NCBI GenBank assembly: GCA_005222975.1
Contig: NJBI01000006.1
Location: forward strand, 38,698-102,697
Reading direction: 5' to 3'
DNA length: 64,000 nt
DNA from: Promethearchaeota archaeon Loki_b31
GTDB taxonomy: Archaea > Asgardarchaeota > Lokiarchaeia > Sigyniarchaeales > SOKP01
The translations under genes were made by a program, and so were the position numbers. The notes below the pieces were generated by a model. It worked only from the letters and a program-made list of their open reading frames with translations. It did not search any database and had not been told where the DNA came from. Position 1 is the stretch's first letter, and each line of letters begins with the position of its first letter. Below are positions 10,005 through 19,411 of this stretch, in pieces.

Positions 10005-10679
10005 TTATATAAGCAATTTTTTATTAAAAATAAGATCTAGTTCCTCAATTAATGTTTTTTTTGTAAGTTCGAAGCCCTTGCGAAGTACATTTACAATAAT
10101 ATTCCTTCCTGCAGGAACATCTATAATATTATCGTCTTGTTCTACGACTGCAATGCTCTCGTCATTATAATCTAGTTGACGCATTAGAGCTTGAAGCGCA
10201 TTTTCTTTAGTTTTAAAAGTAGCTATCGATAATTCGTTGTAATCTTTTACTTCTTCTTTAACCTGTAAAAATAATATACACTCCTCTAATTGCGAAATAA
10301 ATAATTTTTTTGTAATGTCTTTTAATTTTTTATAGTGTTTATGATTTTTTTTACACTGCCTATCTGTCTGGTCATTTTTTAAGTAGCTTGGAAAATTTCT
10401 ATTAATAACATCGTCAAATTTTTCTTTGGAAATGTCTCCATTTTCTACAAGCAATTTAGCAGAATCTAGCGCGATTTTTATCTGTTTCAATGTCCCTACG
10501 CGGGCTTCATTATCGCTCCAATGTTGATAAAAAGATTTTACAATAGGTTTTATTACAAAATTCAAAAATCCCACGTTTAATTCTGAATCAATTAAATCTC
10601 TTCCATAATTAAGAGATAAGTCAGTTTGTGCTATCATTTTTTGTTCTACAATATTATAATTCCTTTGGATATAATTCAT
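10005..10679 (-). CDS. Uncharacterised protein, tandem paralogue A
   Basis: 224-aa ORF highly similar to the 10796-11452 product (RxYxIVxxxMIxQ..SL..GRxLIDSEL..G.LNFxVxPIVKxFY). Confidence 0.8.
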   Translation of the reverse strand: MNYIQRNYNIVEQKMIAQTDLSLNYGRDLIDSELNVGFLNFVIKPIVKSFYQHWSDNEARVGTLKQIKIALDSAKLLVENGDISKEKFDDVINRNFPSYLKNDQTDRQCKKNHKHYKKLKDITKKLFISQLEECILFLQVKEEVKDYNELSIATFKTKENALQALMRQLDYNDESIAVVEQDDNIIDVPAGRNIIVNVLRKGFELTKKTLIEELDLIFNKKLLI

Positions 10680-10795
10680 GATTAAATCTCCAACGATGTC
10701 AATAGTTTATAATTTTCTTATTATCCTAATTAAATTTTTAATATTTTTTGAATATAAAATTTAAAATATGTCATAAATTAATACTTTAATTATCA

Positions 10796-11452
10796 TTAGA
10801 TGTAAGTATCGTCTATAGCTTCAATAAATTCATTCTTTGTTGCTTCAAACCCTTTTCTTAGCGCTTTAATAATGATTTTCTTACCAGTTGGTAACGAAAG
10901 AATAGATGGATCGTCTTCAATAATTTTAATTCCATTTTCGACCTTTTCTAATTGCTTCATTAAATTTCTACTTGCCAGTTCTTTTGTTTTAAATGCAGCT
11001 CTACAAAGGGCTCCATAATCTTTTACATCCTCTTTAACTTCCAAAAAAGTTTTAACTTCTTTTAGATAATTGATGAAGGTGTCTTTTGAATTATTTTTTA
11101 ACTTCTCATAGTTTTTATGATGTTTGCTACATTGATAAGTAACTTGATCATATTTTAAAAAATTAGGAAAATTTTCTTCAATAATGTTATTAAAACTTTC
11201 TTCAGAATTACCGTTCAATAATAATTTCTTTCCAGCTTCTAGTGTGATATTTATTTGTTTTAATGTACCCTTTCTCGCGTCGTGTTTTGCCCAATAATCG
11301 TAAAACGCTTTGACGATCGGTCGTACTATAAAATTCAAAATTCCCGTATCTAATTCACTATCAATAAGCTTTCTTCCTAAAGCGAGCGAATTTTCCATTT
11401 GATAAATCATTCGCTCTTTCACAATGCCATAATTCCGTTCTAAATAATCCAA
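10796..11452 (-). CDS. Uncharacterised protein, tandem paralogue B
   Basis: 218-aa ORF similar to 10005-10679. Confidence 0.8.
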   Translation of the reverse strand: MDYLERNYGIVKERMIYQMENSLALGRKLIDSELDTGILNFIVRPIVKAFYDYWAKHDARKGTLKQINITLEAGKKLLLNGNSEESFNNIIEENFPNFLKYDQVTYQCSKHHKNYEKLKNNSKDTFINYLKEVKTFLEVKEDVKDYGALCRAAFKTKELASRNLMKQLEKVENGIKIIEDDPSILSLPTGKKIIIKALRKGFEATKNEFIEAIDDTYI

Positions 11453-11656
11453 GAGATATCCCCATGTAAAAAAAAAATCATATAATTGTTCAATTGAAAC
11501 TATATTAAAGTAAAGAAAAAGTTCAAAATTTTTTAACTTTTTTATATTTTTAATAGTCTTAAAAGTTTGACTCTAAAAAAGTAAGAATATAATAAGTAAA
11601 AACGTTTATAATTATATTAGTTTTTAATTATAAAATAACATCTTTAGATTAATCCC

Positions 11657-14600
11657 ATGCGTTACATCTTTAAAATTCTCTTATTGGGTTTAGATGGAGA
11701 AGATATTTCTTTTTACGCTCTTAGAGCATTCGGAGAAGAGGTAGAAAATAAAGGAGCGTATTTGGAGTGGTATAAGGAAGTAAAAGCCTTCGAGGATATT
11801 TGCAATTTAGAAGTAGACGCAATAACCGATGTTATTAACGCAGACTTTGATGAAATCATTCCAAAAGTCGATGGGATTGTATATTTTTTGAATCCTTTAA
11901 AAAAAGAAGAATTTGATTATTTCGATATTATAATACCTATTGTTAAATCTGTTAAAAGAAATATTCCTATTATTTTGATGTACTACGATCAACAAGGAAT
12001 TTTTCCTTTATCTATAAATGAATTGTTAGAAAGTCTTTGGTTCAAATATCTTGACGTAGAAGCATTTGTTAATCTACCCCCAAGAGAATTCCACCAAGTT
12101 TTGCAGTGTTTGTGTGTAGCAATGATAACGGGAATTTCCCCTCTTAACATTGAAAACGCGTGGATGAGGTTTCCCATTTATATCCAGCTAGCAAACATTT
12201 TTTTCAAAAAAGCAAAAAAAGAATTCAAACCCGAATTTTATTTTTTTGCTGCCCAAGCCATTAAAAAAGCTGCGATAATTGCTGATATATTAAATAAAGA
12301 GGAATTTTACATAATGTGCGAGCAAGCAGCTTTTCTCTATTCAAAAGTTAAGTTATATTTAGATGCTTCACAAATTTTACAAAATGTAGATAAAAGAAAA
12401 TCGGAAAACTTCAAGAAGTTATATGCAGATAGTATGGTTTTAGAAGGTAATAAATTATTTAATAAAAGACAATACGATCTTGCGGCAAGGCAGTACTTGG
12501 CAGCGGCTCAATGGTCGTCAATAGAACTCAAAGATAACGATTTGCGGGACGAATCATTTCTTTTAGCAATTAATTCTTGGATTTCTGCTTGTAAAGTTGA
12601 AAATGCGTTCAAAATTATCAATAGTCTCCCCCACGAAAAAACACTTCTTATCCTAAGTGAAATTCCTCAAAAAATTATTGCAATGGCAGATTATTTAATT
12701 AAAGAAAAGAAATATTTAGCTGCCCGCCATCAATTGTATAGTGCTGTCTCCGAATATCAACAAGAAGGCTTATTTGACGAATTAGAAAAATTTACTGATA
12801 AGTTAACTGAAGTTTTAATAACATTATTAAAACAACAGCTTAAGGAAGAAAAGAGGTTTTTTGCAAAGCAATCTTATGATGAGATCGAAAATCTTTGGGA
12901 AACTTATAACGTTAAAAAATCAAATGTAGACGCTCAATTAGAAAAATTAATTAAATTATTCTTAGACAATCTTGATTTTGGCAACGCTACAATTTTAATT
13001 AATAAGTTAAATTCCTTGTCAGTAAAGAAAAAATTAACGAAATTAAGCTCTAAAGTTGAAGATGAAAATAAGGAATTAATAAAGAAGAAAATAGAAGAAA
13101 ATATTGAGAAAGGTGTGGAAATTCTAAAAGGTTTCATAGAAAAGGAGTTAGAAATTTTTACAGAAATTAACACCCTAATAATTCAAGAAGCTAATTTATT
13201 AATTGAAAACAATGATTATCCAAAAGCCGCTAATCTGGTGAAAACCCAAGCAGATTTTTTCAAACGAATTGCTAGGGAAGATATTCAAAATCAAATGTTA
13301 AAAAAAAACTTAGATATCCTCTTAATCGGTAAAATTTTTGATCAATTTTTTAAAGTGTATTACGAATTATCAAAGAGAACAAAAAAGGAATATTTAAAGA
13401 ATAAACTTGCTATTATCATAGAAAAGTTAAATGAAATTGTAGAGGAACGAGATTACGAAAAAAACGAAGAAATATTTGAACTTTTTATCTCAATTTTTAG
13501 AGAACAAATGTTATACGAGCAATCTAAGGAAATTAGTAAAATCTTTATAGAATCAATCAAAACCGAAGGACTAAAAATTGTCGAAAGTGGCGAAGATAAA
13601 TTTCTTATCGAAGCTTCCCTGAATTTAATTAAAAAAGCTACAGATATTTCGTTAGCATATATGGAAAAACCGGAATTGAGCTTCAATAAAATTTATAAGA
13701 GGATTACAGAAATTTATATAACCTTAGATAATTTATCTTCCGCTCATGCCATTAACGATAAAATCGACGATAAATGGCTTAAAGCTGAGCTTAATAAGAG
13801 AATCGAAAATCTCGAGGCTGAAAAAAGCGCCATCATCGTTAAGAAAGCTGAAGAATCTTTTGAAGGGGAGGTTTTAAAAGAAAGACTCTCGATAATTCAG
13901 AGTAAAGCAAGAGAGGCGCTCCATGACAAGGAAAGGGAATTCAAACAGAGAAAAGCCTTGAAAAGAGCCTATTATATTGACGCATTAGAGTATTTGAGTA
14001 TGCAAGATTTAGATAATGCCATAGAGAAATATAAAGAAAGCATAAATCATTTAATTAGAATAAAAAAATATAATTTAGCTGGCGTTTCTTTAGCAGTACT
14101 TTTTTTAATGCTTATCAAACAAAATACGATTGAAGATATTAACAAAATACTAATACGCACAAAAACTAGTTTATCAAGTTTAGAAAAATCATTTACTGAA
14201 ACTTTTTCAGTATCTTTGGTTGAATACCTTATAGATATCGAGAAGTTAAGCGATCCTGTTGTGTTGAATGAATCAATACAGTTTATGGAAAATTTACCGT
14301 TATTTGAAGAAGAAATCCTCCTAATTTCTGATATCTTAGGCAAGTCACATAAAATGATTAGTGAACCTGAAGATTTAAAAAAGCAAATTATTGAAATCGA
14401 GAAAATAAAAGATAAAATTAACGAGTTAGCTAAAAGTATACGAAAAGAAAGGAAAGATGTTGCTAAAAGAAAATTAATGAGAAATCAATATTGGAAATTA
14501 GCTTTAGAGGATCTTTCTAACAAAAAATTTCAAGTAGCCATAAATGAATATAGTGATACAATTCCGAAATTGCTGGAAAAAAAATTTTATAAGCAAGCTT

Positions 14601-15400
14601 CAATAAGTCTGATATTAAGTACATTTTTAATAGTAAAAACAAAGGGCGCATCATTAGCTAAGTCCTATTTAAATGATAAACTAGCAAAACATAAAGAATA
14701 CGATCTTGAAGAAATGCCGGAGATACAAATCACAAAAGAGCTTCTTTCAGCGTTAGATAATAACTTTTTAGAACTAATAGGTTTATGTTTAGACCTTTTA
14801 ATAGATAAATTAACTCTTTTTGACCCTGAGATCTTATTACTTGAATCTCTTTTACCCGAAAAAGAAGAACGAGGAGAACAAGAAGTAAAATTAACGCGGA
14901 AAGAAATAGGCGAAATAAAACAACTTAATATAGAAAGGGATCAAATAAACAGTAAATTGCAGCAAAAAAAGGGAGACATTAAGAGAGAACAAAAAGAATT
15001 TTTAAAGAAACGTAGCGTAATGAAAAAGAGATATTACAAAGATGTAATTATATCTCTTAAAAGTAACTCATTTAAAAAGGCGGGTCTACAGTATCGCGAA
15101 TTAGCAAAAGCAATATCAAAAAGAAAAGACCTTAGAACCAGTTCACTATTAGTTCTTTTACACGGATTGTCCCTTCTAAAAGCAAACGAGCCGATTAAGG
15201 AAATAAAAACAAATGTTAAAAACTTTCTTGACTCATTAGGTTTAAATAAGCAATTAGTAGAAGATACGTTTCATATTACTCTCATAAAATTTTACCTAGA
15301 TGTGATTTCGCATAATCTTGATAAATATCTTCCACATATAAGAGAAATGTTAGAATTATTACCACTATTTGAAGAAGAAAAACAGTTAATTGAAATTTAA
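11657..15400 (+). CDS. Large alpha-solenoid/TPR-like protein with degenerate GTPase-like N-terminus
   Basis: 1247-aa ORF; N-terminus FKILLLGLDGEDISFYA (Arf-like start without GKT), later helical-repeat segments and three similar C-terminal modules. Confidence 0.85.
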   Translation: MRYIFKILLLGLDGEDISFYALRAFGEEVENKGAYLEWYKEVKAFEDICNLEVDAITDVINADFDEIIPKVDGIVYFLNPLKKEEFDYFDIIIPIVKSVKRNIPIILMYYDQQGIFPLSINELLESLWFKYLDVEAFVNLPPREFHQVLQCLCVAMITGISPLNIENAWMRFPIYIQLANIFFKKAKKEFKPEFYFFAAQAIKKAAIIADILNKEEFYIMCEQAAFLYSKVKLYLDASQILQNVDKRKSENFKKLYADSMVLEGNKLFNKRQYDLAARQYLAAAQWSSIELKDNDLRDESFLLAINSWISACKVENAFKIINSLPHEKTLLILSEIPQKIIAMADYLIKEKKYLAARHQLYSAVSEYQQEGLFDELEKFTDKLTEVLITLLKQQLKEEKRFFAKQSYDEIENLWETYNVKKSNVDAQLEKLIKLFLDNLDFGNATILINKLNSLSVKKKLTKLSSKVEDENKELIKKKIEENIEKGVEILKGFIEKELEIFTEINTLIIQEANLLIENNDYPKAANLVKTQADFFKRIAREDIQNQMLKKNLDILLIGKIFDQFFKVYYELSKRTKKEYLKNKLAIIIEKLNEIVEERDYEKNEEIFELFISIFREQMLYEQSKEISKIFIESIKTEGLKIVESGEDKFLIEASLNLIKKATDISLAYMEKPELSFNKIYKRITEIYITLDNLSSAHAINDKIDDKWLKAELNKRIENLEAEKSAIIVKKAEESFEGEVLKERLSIIQSKAREALHDKEREFKQRKALKRAYYIDALEYLSMQDLDNAIEKYKESINHLIRIKKYNLAGVSLAVLFLMLIKQNTIEDINKILIRTKTSLSSLEKSFTETFSVSLVEYLIDIEKLSDPVVLNESIQFMENLPLFEEEILLISDILGKSHKMISEPEDLKKQIIEIEKIKDKINELAKSIRKERKDVAKRKLMRNQYWKLALEDLSNKKFQVAINEYSDTIPKLLEKKFYKQASISLILSTFLIVKTKGASLAKSYLNDKLAKHKEYDLEEMPEIQITKELLSALDNNFLELIGLCLDLLIDKLTLFDPEILLLESLLPEKEERGEQEVKLTRKEIGEIKQLNIERDQINSKLQQKKGDIKREQKEFLKKRSVMKKRYYKDVIISLKSNSFKKAGLQYRELAKAISKRKDLRTSSLLVLLHGLSLLKANEPIKEIKTNVKNFLDSLGLNKQLVEDTFHITLIKFYLDVISHNLDKYLPHIREMLELLPLFEEEKQLIEI

Positions 15401-16326
15401 AAAGGATTAGCTATTGTACTTTTTGCAAATTTCATGAGATCTTTTACGCGCATCCTTAATGTAACTTCGGTAACGCGGGCTAACTTGCTAATTTCTTTCT
15501 GAGTGCGGTTTTCATTACAACTCCTAGATCCAATATAAATAGCCGCAGCGGCTATCCCTTTTGGGTCTTTTCCCGCAGAATTAAAACCGTTTTCAGAGGC
15601 AATTTCTATAATTTTGACAGCAATATTTCTACATTGCATAGATAACCTCAACTCGGAGTTAAATCTATCCACATATTTATCAGGGGTAAAATGTTGCACC
15701 TTCAGATTTAACTTTGGTAAAATTTCCATCAATATTAATCTATAGCTCTTAATCACTTTCTTTTTTGGTATTTGCGCGACTTTTGTAATTTCTTCCACAG
15801 TTCGAGGGATGCCGTGCACTCTCAATGCGCAAAATATTGAAGCAGCGAGTAGAGTATCGATACTTCTCCCCATTGTTAACTTTTTCTTTACGGTTTGCGT
15901 ATAAATTCTTAGCGCATCCTCAGCTACAGTATCTGAAATACCTAATCTTTTTTGTAACCTTTGTAAGTTAGGTAACGCAATCCATAAATTTCTCTCGTAG
16001 CTAGTAGTTAAGGATCTATGAATTTTTGCCAGTCTATTGAATTTAGATTTGTATTTTGGGCTTAACAAAATCCCCCGTGCGTCTCTACTACCCCTTATAA
16101 TCGTTCGTGGTCCTATAGGACTATAAACTCTTTCGTTACTCTTCCGTTTTTGGATTTCTTCTTGCGTGAAAGCTCTTCGAGGTGAATCGTCAAGAATTCT
16201 ATCATACACCAAACCACAATTCAAACAGACGTAGAAACCAAGTTCCTCACTGATTTTTGGAGAGTCACAGCAAAATTCTTCTTCCTTCTTGTCAAAATTT
16301 CCTCTATCTTTAAAACTTGGTGGCAT
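15397..16326 (-). CDS. tfb: Transcription initiation factor IIB (TFB)
   Basis: Zinc ribbon CC..CLNCGLVYD, B-finger-like region, two cyclin repeats (IDTLLAASIFCALRVHGIPRTVEEI; DPKGIAAAAIYIGSR). Confidence 0.95.
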   Translation of the reverse strand: MPPSFKDRGNFDKKEEEFCCDSPKISEELGFYVCLNCGLVYDRILDDSPRRAFTQEEIQKRKSNERVYSPIGPRTIIRGSRDARGILLSPKYKSKFNRLAKIHRSLTTSYERNLWIALPNLQRLQKRLGISDTVAEDALRIYTQTVKKKLTMGRSIDTLLAASIFCALRVHGIPRTVEEITKVAQIPKKKVIKSYRLILMEILPKLNLKVQHFTPDKYVDRFNSELRLSMQCRNIAVKIIEIASENGFNSAGKDPKGIAAAAIYIGSRSCNENRTQKEISKLARVTEVTLRMRVKDLMKFAKSTIANPF

Positions 16327-16535
16327 ATCATCCGTTTAAATTAAATGCAAATATTAGGAACATTCAATTTCAGTATAGTATTTAAAATAAACTATATATT
16401 TAAATCTTAATCTAATTTAATTTCTGTTGTGAAAATTTAGTCTATTTAACTATTATCTTATAAGTTTAAAAATTAATAATTATATTACTTCAAAGTTTAA
16501 TAAATAATTACAAATTAATACAAATTGTTAGCAAA

Positions 16536-17780
16536 ATGTCGTCCGATATCTCAAAAGTATTAAATGTCTTCTCAAAATTTCTAGACTCAAAAGTAGTTAA
16601 AACTGGTAAACTTAAAACCATTGAAGAAATAAAAAAATTACCAATATACTCTTATAAATTTCTTACAAAAAGCGAAGCTAAAGTTCTAAAAGGTATATTA
16701 GATATATCTAATATCGAAGAAGCTTCCAAATTAGACAAGGAAAATCCCTTTGAAGGTTTAAATAATATTGGTTCAACTAAAGACCCTATTAAAGTCGCTG
16801 AAATCCAAGACGAATTAAATGAAAAAATCGTGGTACTTAAAGAGAAATACCCCGAACTTGAAGATAGCTTAAAAAAAGCAATTGTTATTAGTTCTATAAT
16901 TACCAGAGTCGTAGATGAAGAAGATAGTTTCGAAAAAGCAGCGCAGAAAGTAATAATAATTGGGTTAGACAATGCGGGAAAGACTGCAATTTTGAACAAG
17001 TTTGGAGGGCGGTTAGGTATTAACGATTTAGCTAACTTGAAGCCAACTAAAGGTGTAGATCGTCGTTATATTAAAACTAAAGATTCTGATTTGGATCTTT
17101 ATGTCTGGGATATGGGGGGTCAAGCACAATACAGGAGTAAGTACCTAAAAAATCCAGAACAATATTTTTTGAATATTGATTTATTGATCTATGTAATTGA
17201 TGTGCAAGACTCTAATAGGTTCGTAGAATCTTTTGAGTATTTTGAACAAATTCTTAAAATTTTAGCCCTCATAGAAGAAGAACCTTTTATTTTAATATAC
17301 ATACACAAATGCGACCCGGATTTAAAACACGACCCCGAGACATTACTTAAGATCGAACTTCTAAAAGAAAACCTTAATCAGTTATTAACTCAGTACGGAT
17401 TCGATTATGAAGCTTATTTAACTTCCATCTTTTCATTAATCTCTACCGAACCTAAGTTTTCTAAATACATCAAAGAAGTAATGAGATCAACAGACTCGTT
17501 AACAAACCCAACTTTAAAAAAGGTTGAAGGTCTGGGAAAAACTTTAGAAGAAACTATGAACGCGGTTATACGCTTATCTGAAAGCCTTTCCAAACAATTA
17601 TCTGAATTAGATAACAGATTACGCGCAATTGAAAGCGGAGCGTTTCAAATGGCTCAAAGCGGAATTCCAATTGGGATTGCCAACCCTAATATAGCGTCAG
17701 AAAACCCAGCAGATTCCAGATCAACCGTTTTAAATGAATTGAAACAATTATTTGAAAAAAAACGTAAATTAAACCTTTAG
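16536..17780 (+). CDS. Arf-like GTPase with about 140-aa N-terminal extension and C-terminal coiled tail
   Basis: KVIIIGLDNAGKTAIL, WDMGGQAQYR, LIYVIDVQDSNRF; long extensions on both sides. Confidence 0.88.
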   Translation: MSSDISKVLNVFSKFLDSKVVKTGKLKTIEEIKKLPIYSYKFLTKSEAKVLKGILDISNIEEASKLDKENPFEGLNNIGSTKDPIKVAEIQDELNEKIVVLKEKYPELEDSLKKAIVISSIITRVVDEEDSFEKAAQKVIIIGLDNAGKTAILNKFGGRLGINDLANLKPTKGVDRRYIKTKDSDLDLYVWDMGGQAQYRSKYLKNPEQYFLNIDLLIYVIDVQDSNRFVESFEYFEQILKILALIEEEPFILIYIHKCDPDLKHDPETLLKIELLKENLNQLLTQYGFDYEAYLTSIFSLISTEPKFSKYIKEVMRSTDSLTNPTLKKVEGLGKTLEETMNAVIRLSESLSKQLSELDNRLRAIESGAFQMAQSGIPIGIANPNIASENPADSRSTVLNELKQLFEKKRKLNL

Positions 17781-17839
17781 ACCTTTCATTAGAATTGATT
17801 TATTGTAACTTGCTTTAGACCGATAAAGAGAGGTTCTAT

Positions 17840-18553
17840 TTATTTAATACTCTCAAAAATTTCTTTAATTCTTTTGTAAATAGCAACAAGAATAACTAAT
17901 GTATCTATCCCAATAACTAAAATTAAATACCATATGTTTTCAAATAGCAAGGGATTAATTACGTGATAATGAATAGTACCTCCATAAAATTGCTCAAAAA
18001 AAGTAATCATTCTCAACAAGATAGGTGCTACAATGATTACAGCTAATAAAAAACCAATAATCCCAATAAAAAAACCGAAAATCACATCGCTCGGGTAATG
18101 TACACCTAATTGAATCCTGGAAAAAGAAACAATCACAGTAAAAATAGAGACAATAATGGTTATCGCTATTGAATTTAACAAATAAGCAAATAACAATCCT
18201 TGAGAAATAACATTATAAACATGCCAAGAAGGAAAACTCCTTGAAGTTGGTTTTCGCTCTAGAACATTTATATCTTTTAGCGTTTCAAAAGGTCTTTCTC
18301 TATCAAAACTCTTTTTTACTGGAGCAATTATGATTACACCAAGTAAAAATATTGCAGAAATATTTGAAAACAAAAATGGCGCGTACCAAATGAATAAGTA
18401 AAACACCATTAGAACGATCCATAAAGTCTCTCTTCCAAAAAATGATACAATTTTTAGAAAATTAGTAAACACATTACCTCCAATGCCGTTATATTTTAAA
18501 ATAACTTTCTGATCCCAATTATTGAGCTTGTTAAATATATTTTTTGATTCCAT
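17840..18553 (-). CDS. PAP2-family membrane phosphatase
   Basis: KKSFDRERPFE, SRSFPSWHV, SRIQLGVHYPSDVIFG signature. Confidence 0.9.
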   Translation of the reverse strand: MESKNIFNKLNNWDQKVILKYNGIGGNVFTNFLKIVSFFGRETLWIVLMVFYLFIWYAPFLFSNISAIFLLGVIIIAPVKKSFDRERPFETLKDINVLERKPTSRSFPSWHVYNVISQGLLFAYLLNSIAITIIVSIFTVIVSFSRIQLGVHYPSDVIFGFFIGIIGFLLAVIIVAPILLRMITFFEQFYGGTIHYHVINPLLFENIWYLILVIGIDTLVILVAIYKRIKEIFESIK

Positions 18554-18567
18554 AATTATTGTGCTTT

Positions 18568-19362
18568 TTATTTGTTTGACCCTAAAAATTGGTACGCTTT
18601 CTTTACCTTAGGAATTTGTTCTTGAAAATACTTAACTGAATGAGAGTCTGACCCAACAAAAAATTTCGCTCGTTCTGATTTTAATTGCTGTACAATTTCT
18701 TTAGAAGGAAATGGTCGTTTAATTGGAAATTTTAAACCAGACAGATTATATTCAATGTGAATTCTGTTCTTTATACACAAACGGCCAAGATCTAATATCC
18801 GGTCTTCCGAAGTGTTACAATCGTCCAAAGCTTTTATGTCGTTATCGTTGATATAGCGGTAGATCGTGTCGATATGACAGACGTTTTTAAATATTTTAGA
18901 TTTTATCATCATCTCGCTAATTTCAAAATAGTCGTCTATAACTTGCTTCATTGGTATCTTTTCTAACAATTGTAATAATTTTTCTCTTGATGTTATCGGA
19001 TAGCGATAAATCCACTCGTGGATTGTTCCACCAATAAAATCCAATTCTTTACCGTAATCGTCCATAAATTCCATTAATTCTATTTCCCGATCTCGGTAAT
19101 ATTCTACTTCGAGACCGCTTAGGATGAAATTATAAGTTTCTTTTAACTCGTCTATCTCTTCAAGGTAATCGTCGATTTTGCTATCGTAAAACGGGTTTGT
19201 TTTGTCTTGTTCTATGTAATACAGTTCATAATGTTCAAGAAAACAGATGTTAATTTCATTTGCTTCAGCAATCTTAATATAATCTTCAAATACTGGACCA
19301 TTTTTCGAGATATCTGCGCTCCAGTTCGTATGGATGTGATAATCAGTATGTTTAAACTTCAT
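18568..19362 (-). CDS. PHP-domain (histidinol-phosphatase-like) hydrolase
   Basis: DYHIHTNWSAD, EHYELY, GGTIHEW, GSDSHSVKYF. Confidence 0.88.
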   Translation of the reverse strand: MKFKHTDYHIHTNWSADISKNGPVFEDYIKIAEANEINICFLEHYELYYIEQDKTNPFYDSKIDDYLEEIDELKETYNFILSGLEVEYYRDREIELMEFMDDYGKELDFIGGTIHEWIYRYPITSREKLLQLLEKIPMKQVIDDYFEISEMMIKSKIFKNVCHIDTIYRYINDNDIKALDDCNTSEDRILDLGRLCIKNRIHIEYNLSGLKFPIKRPFPSKEIVQQLKSERAKFFVGSDSHSVKYFQEQIPKVKKAYQFLGSNK

Positions 19363-19411
19363 AAGATTGTATTTTTAATAATTAAGAAAGTTAGATAAAA
19401 ATTTTGATTAT

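Noticed and set aside
15397-15400. Convergent genes overlapping by 4 bp at TTAA (also at 36145-36148)
   Set aside because: Overlapping palindromic stop codons are a common result of compact convergent genes.
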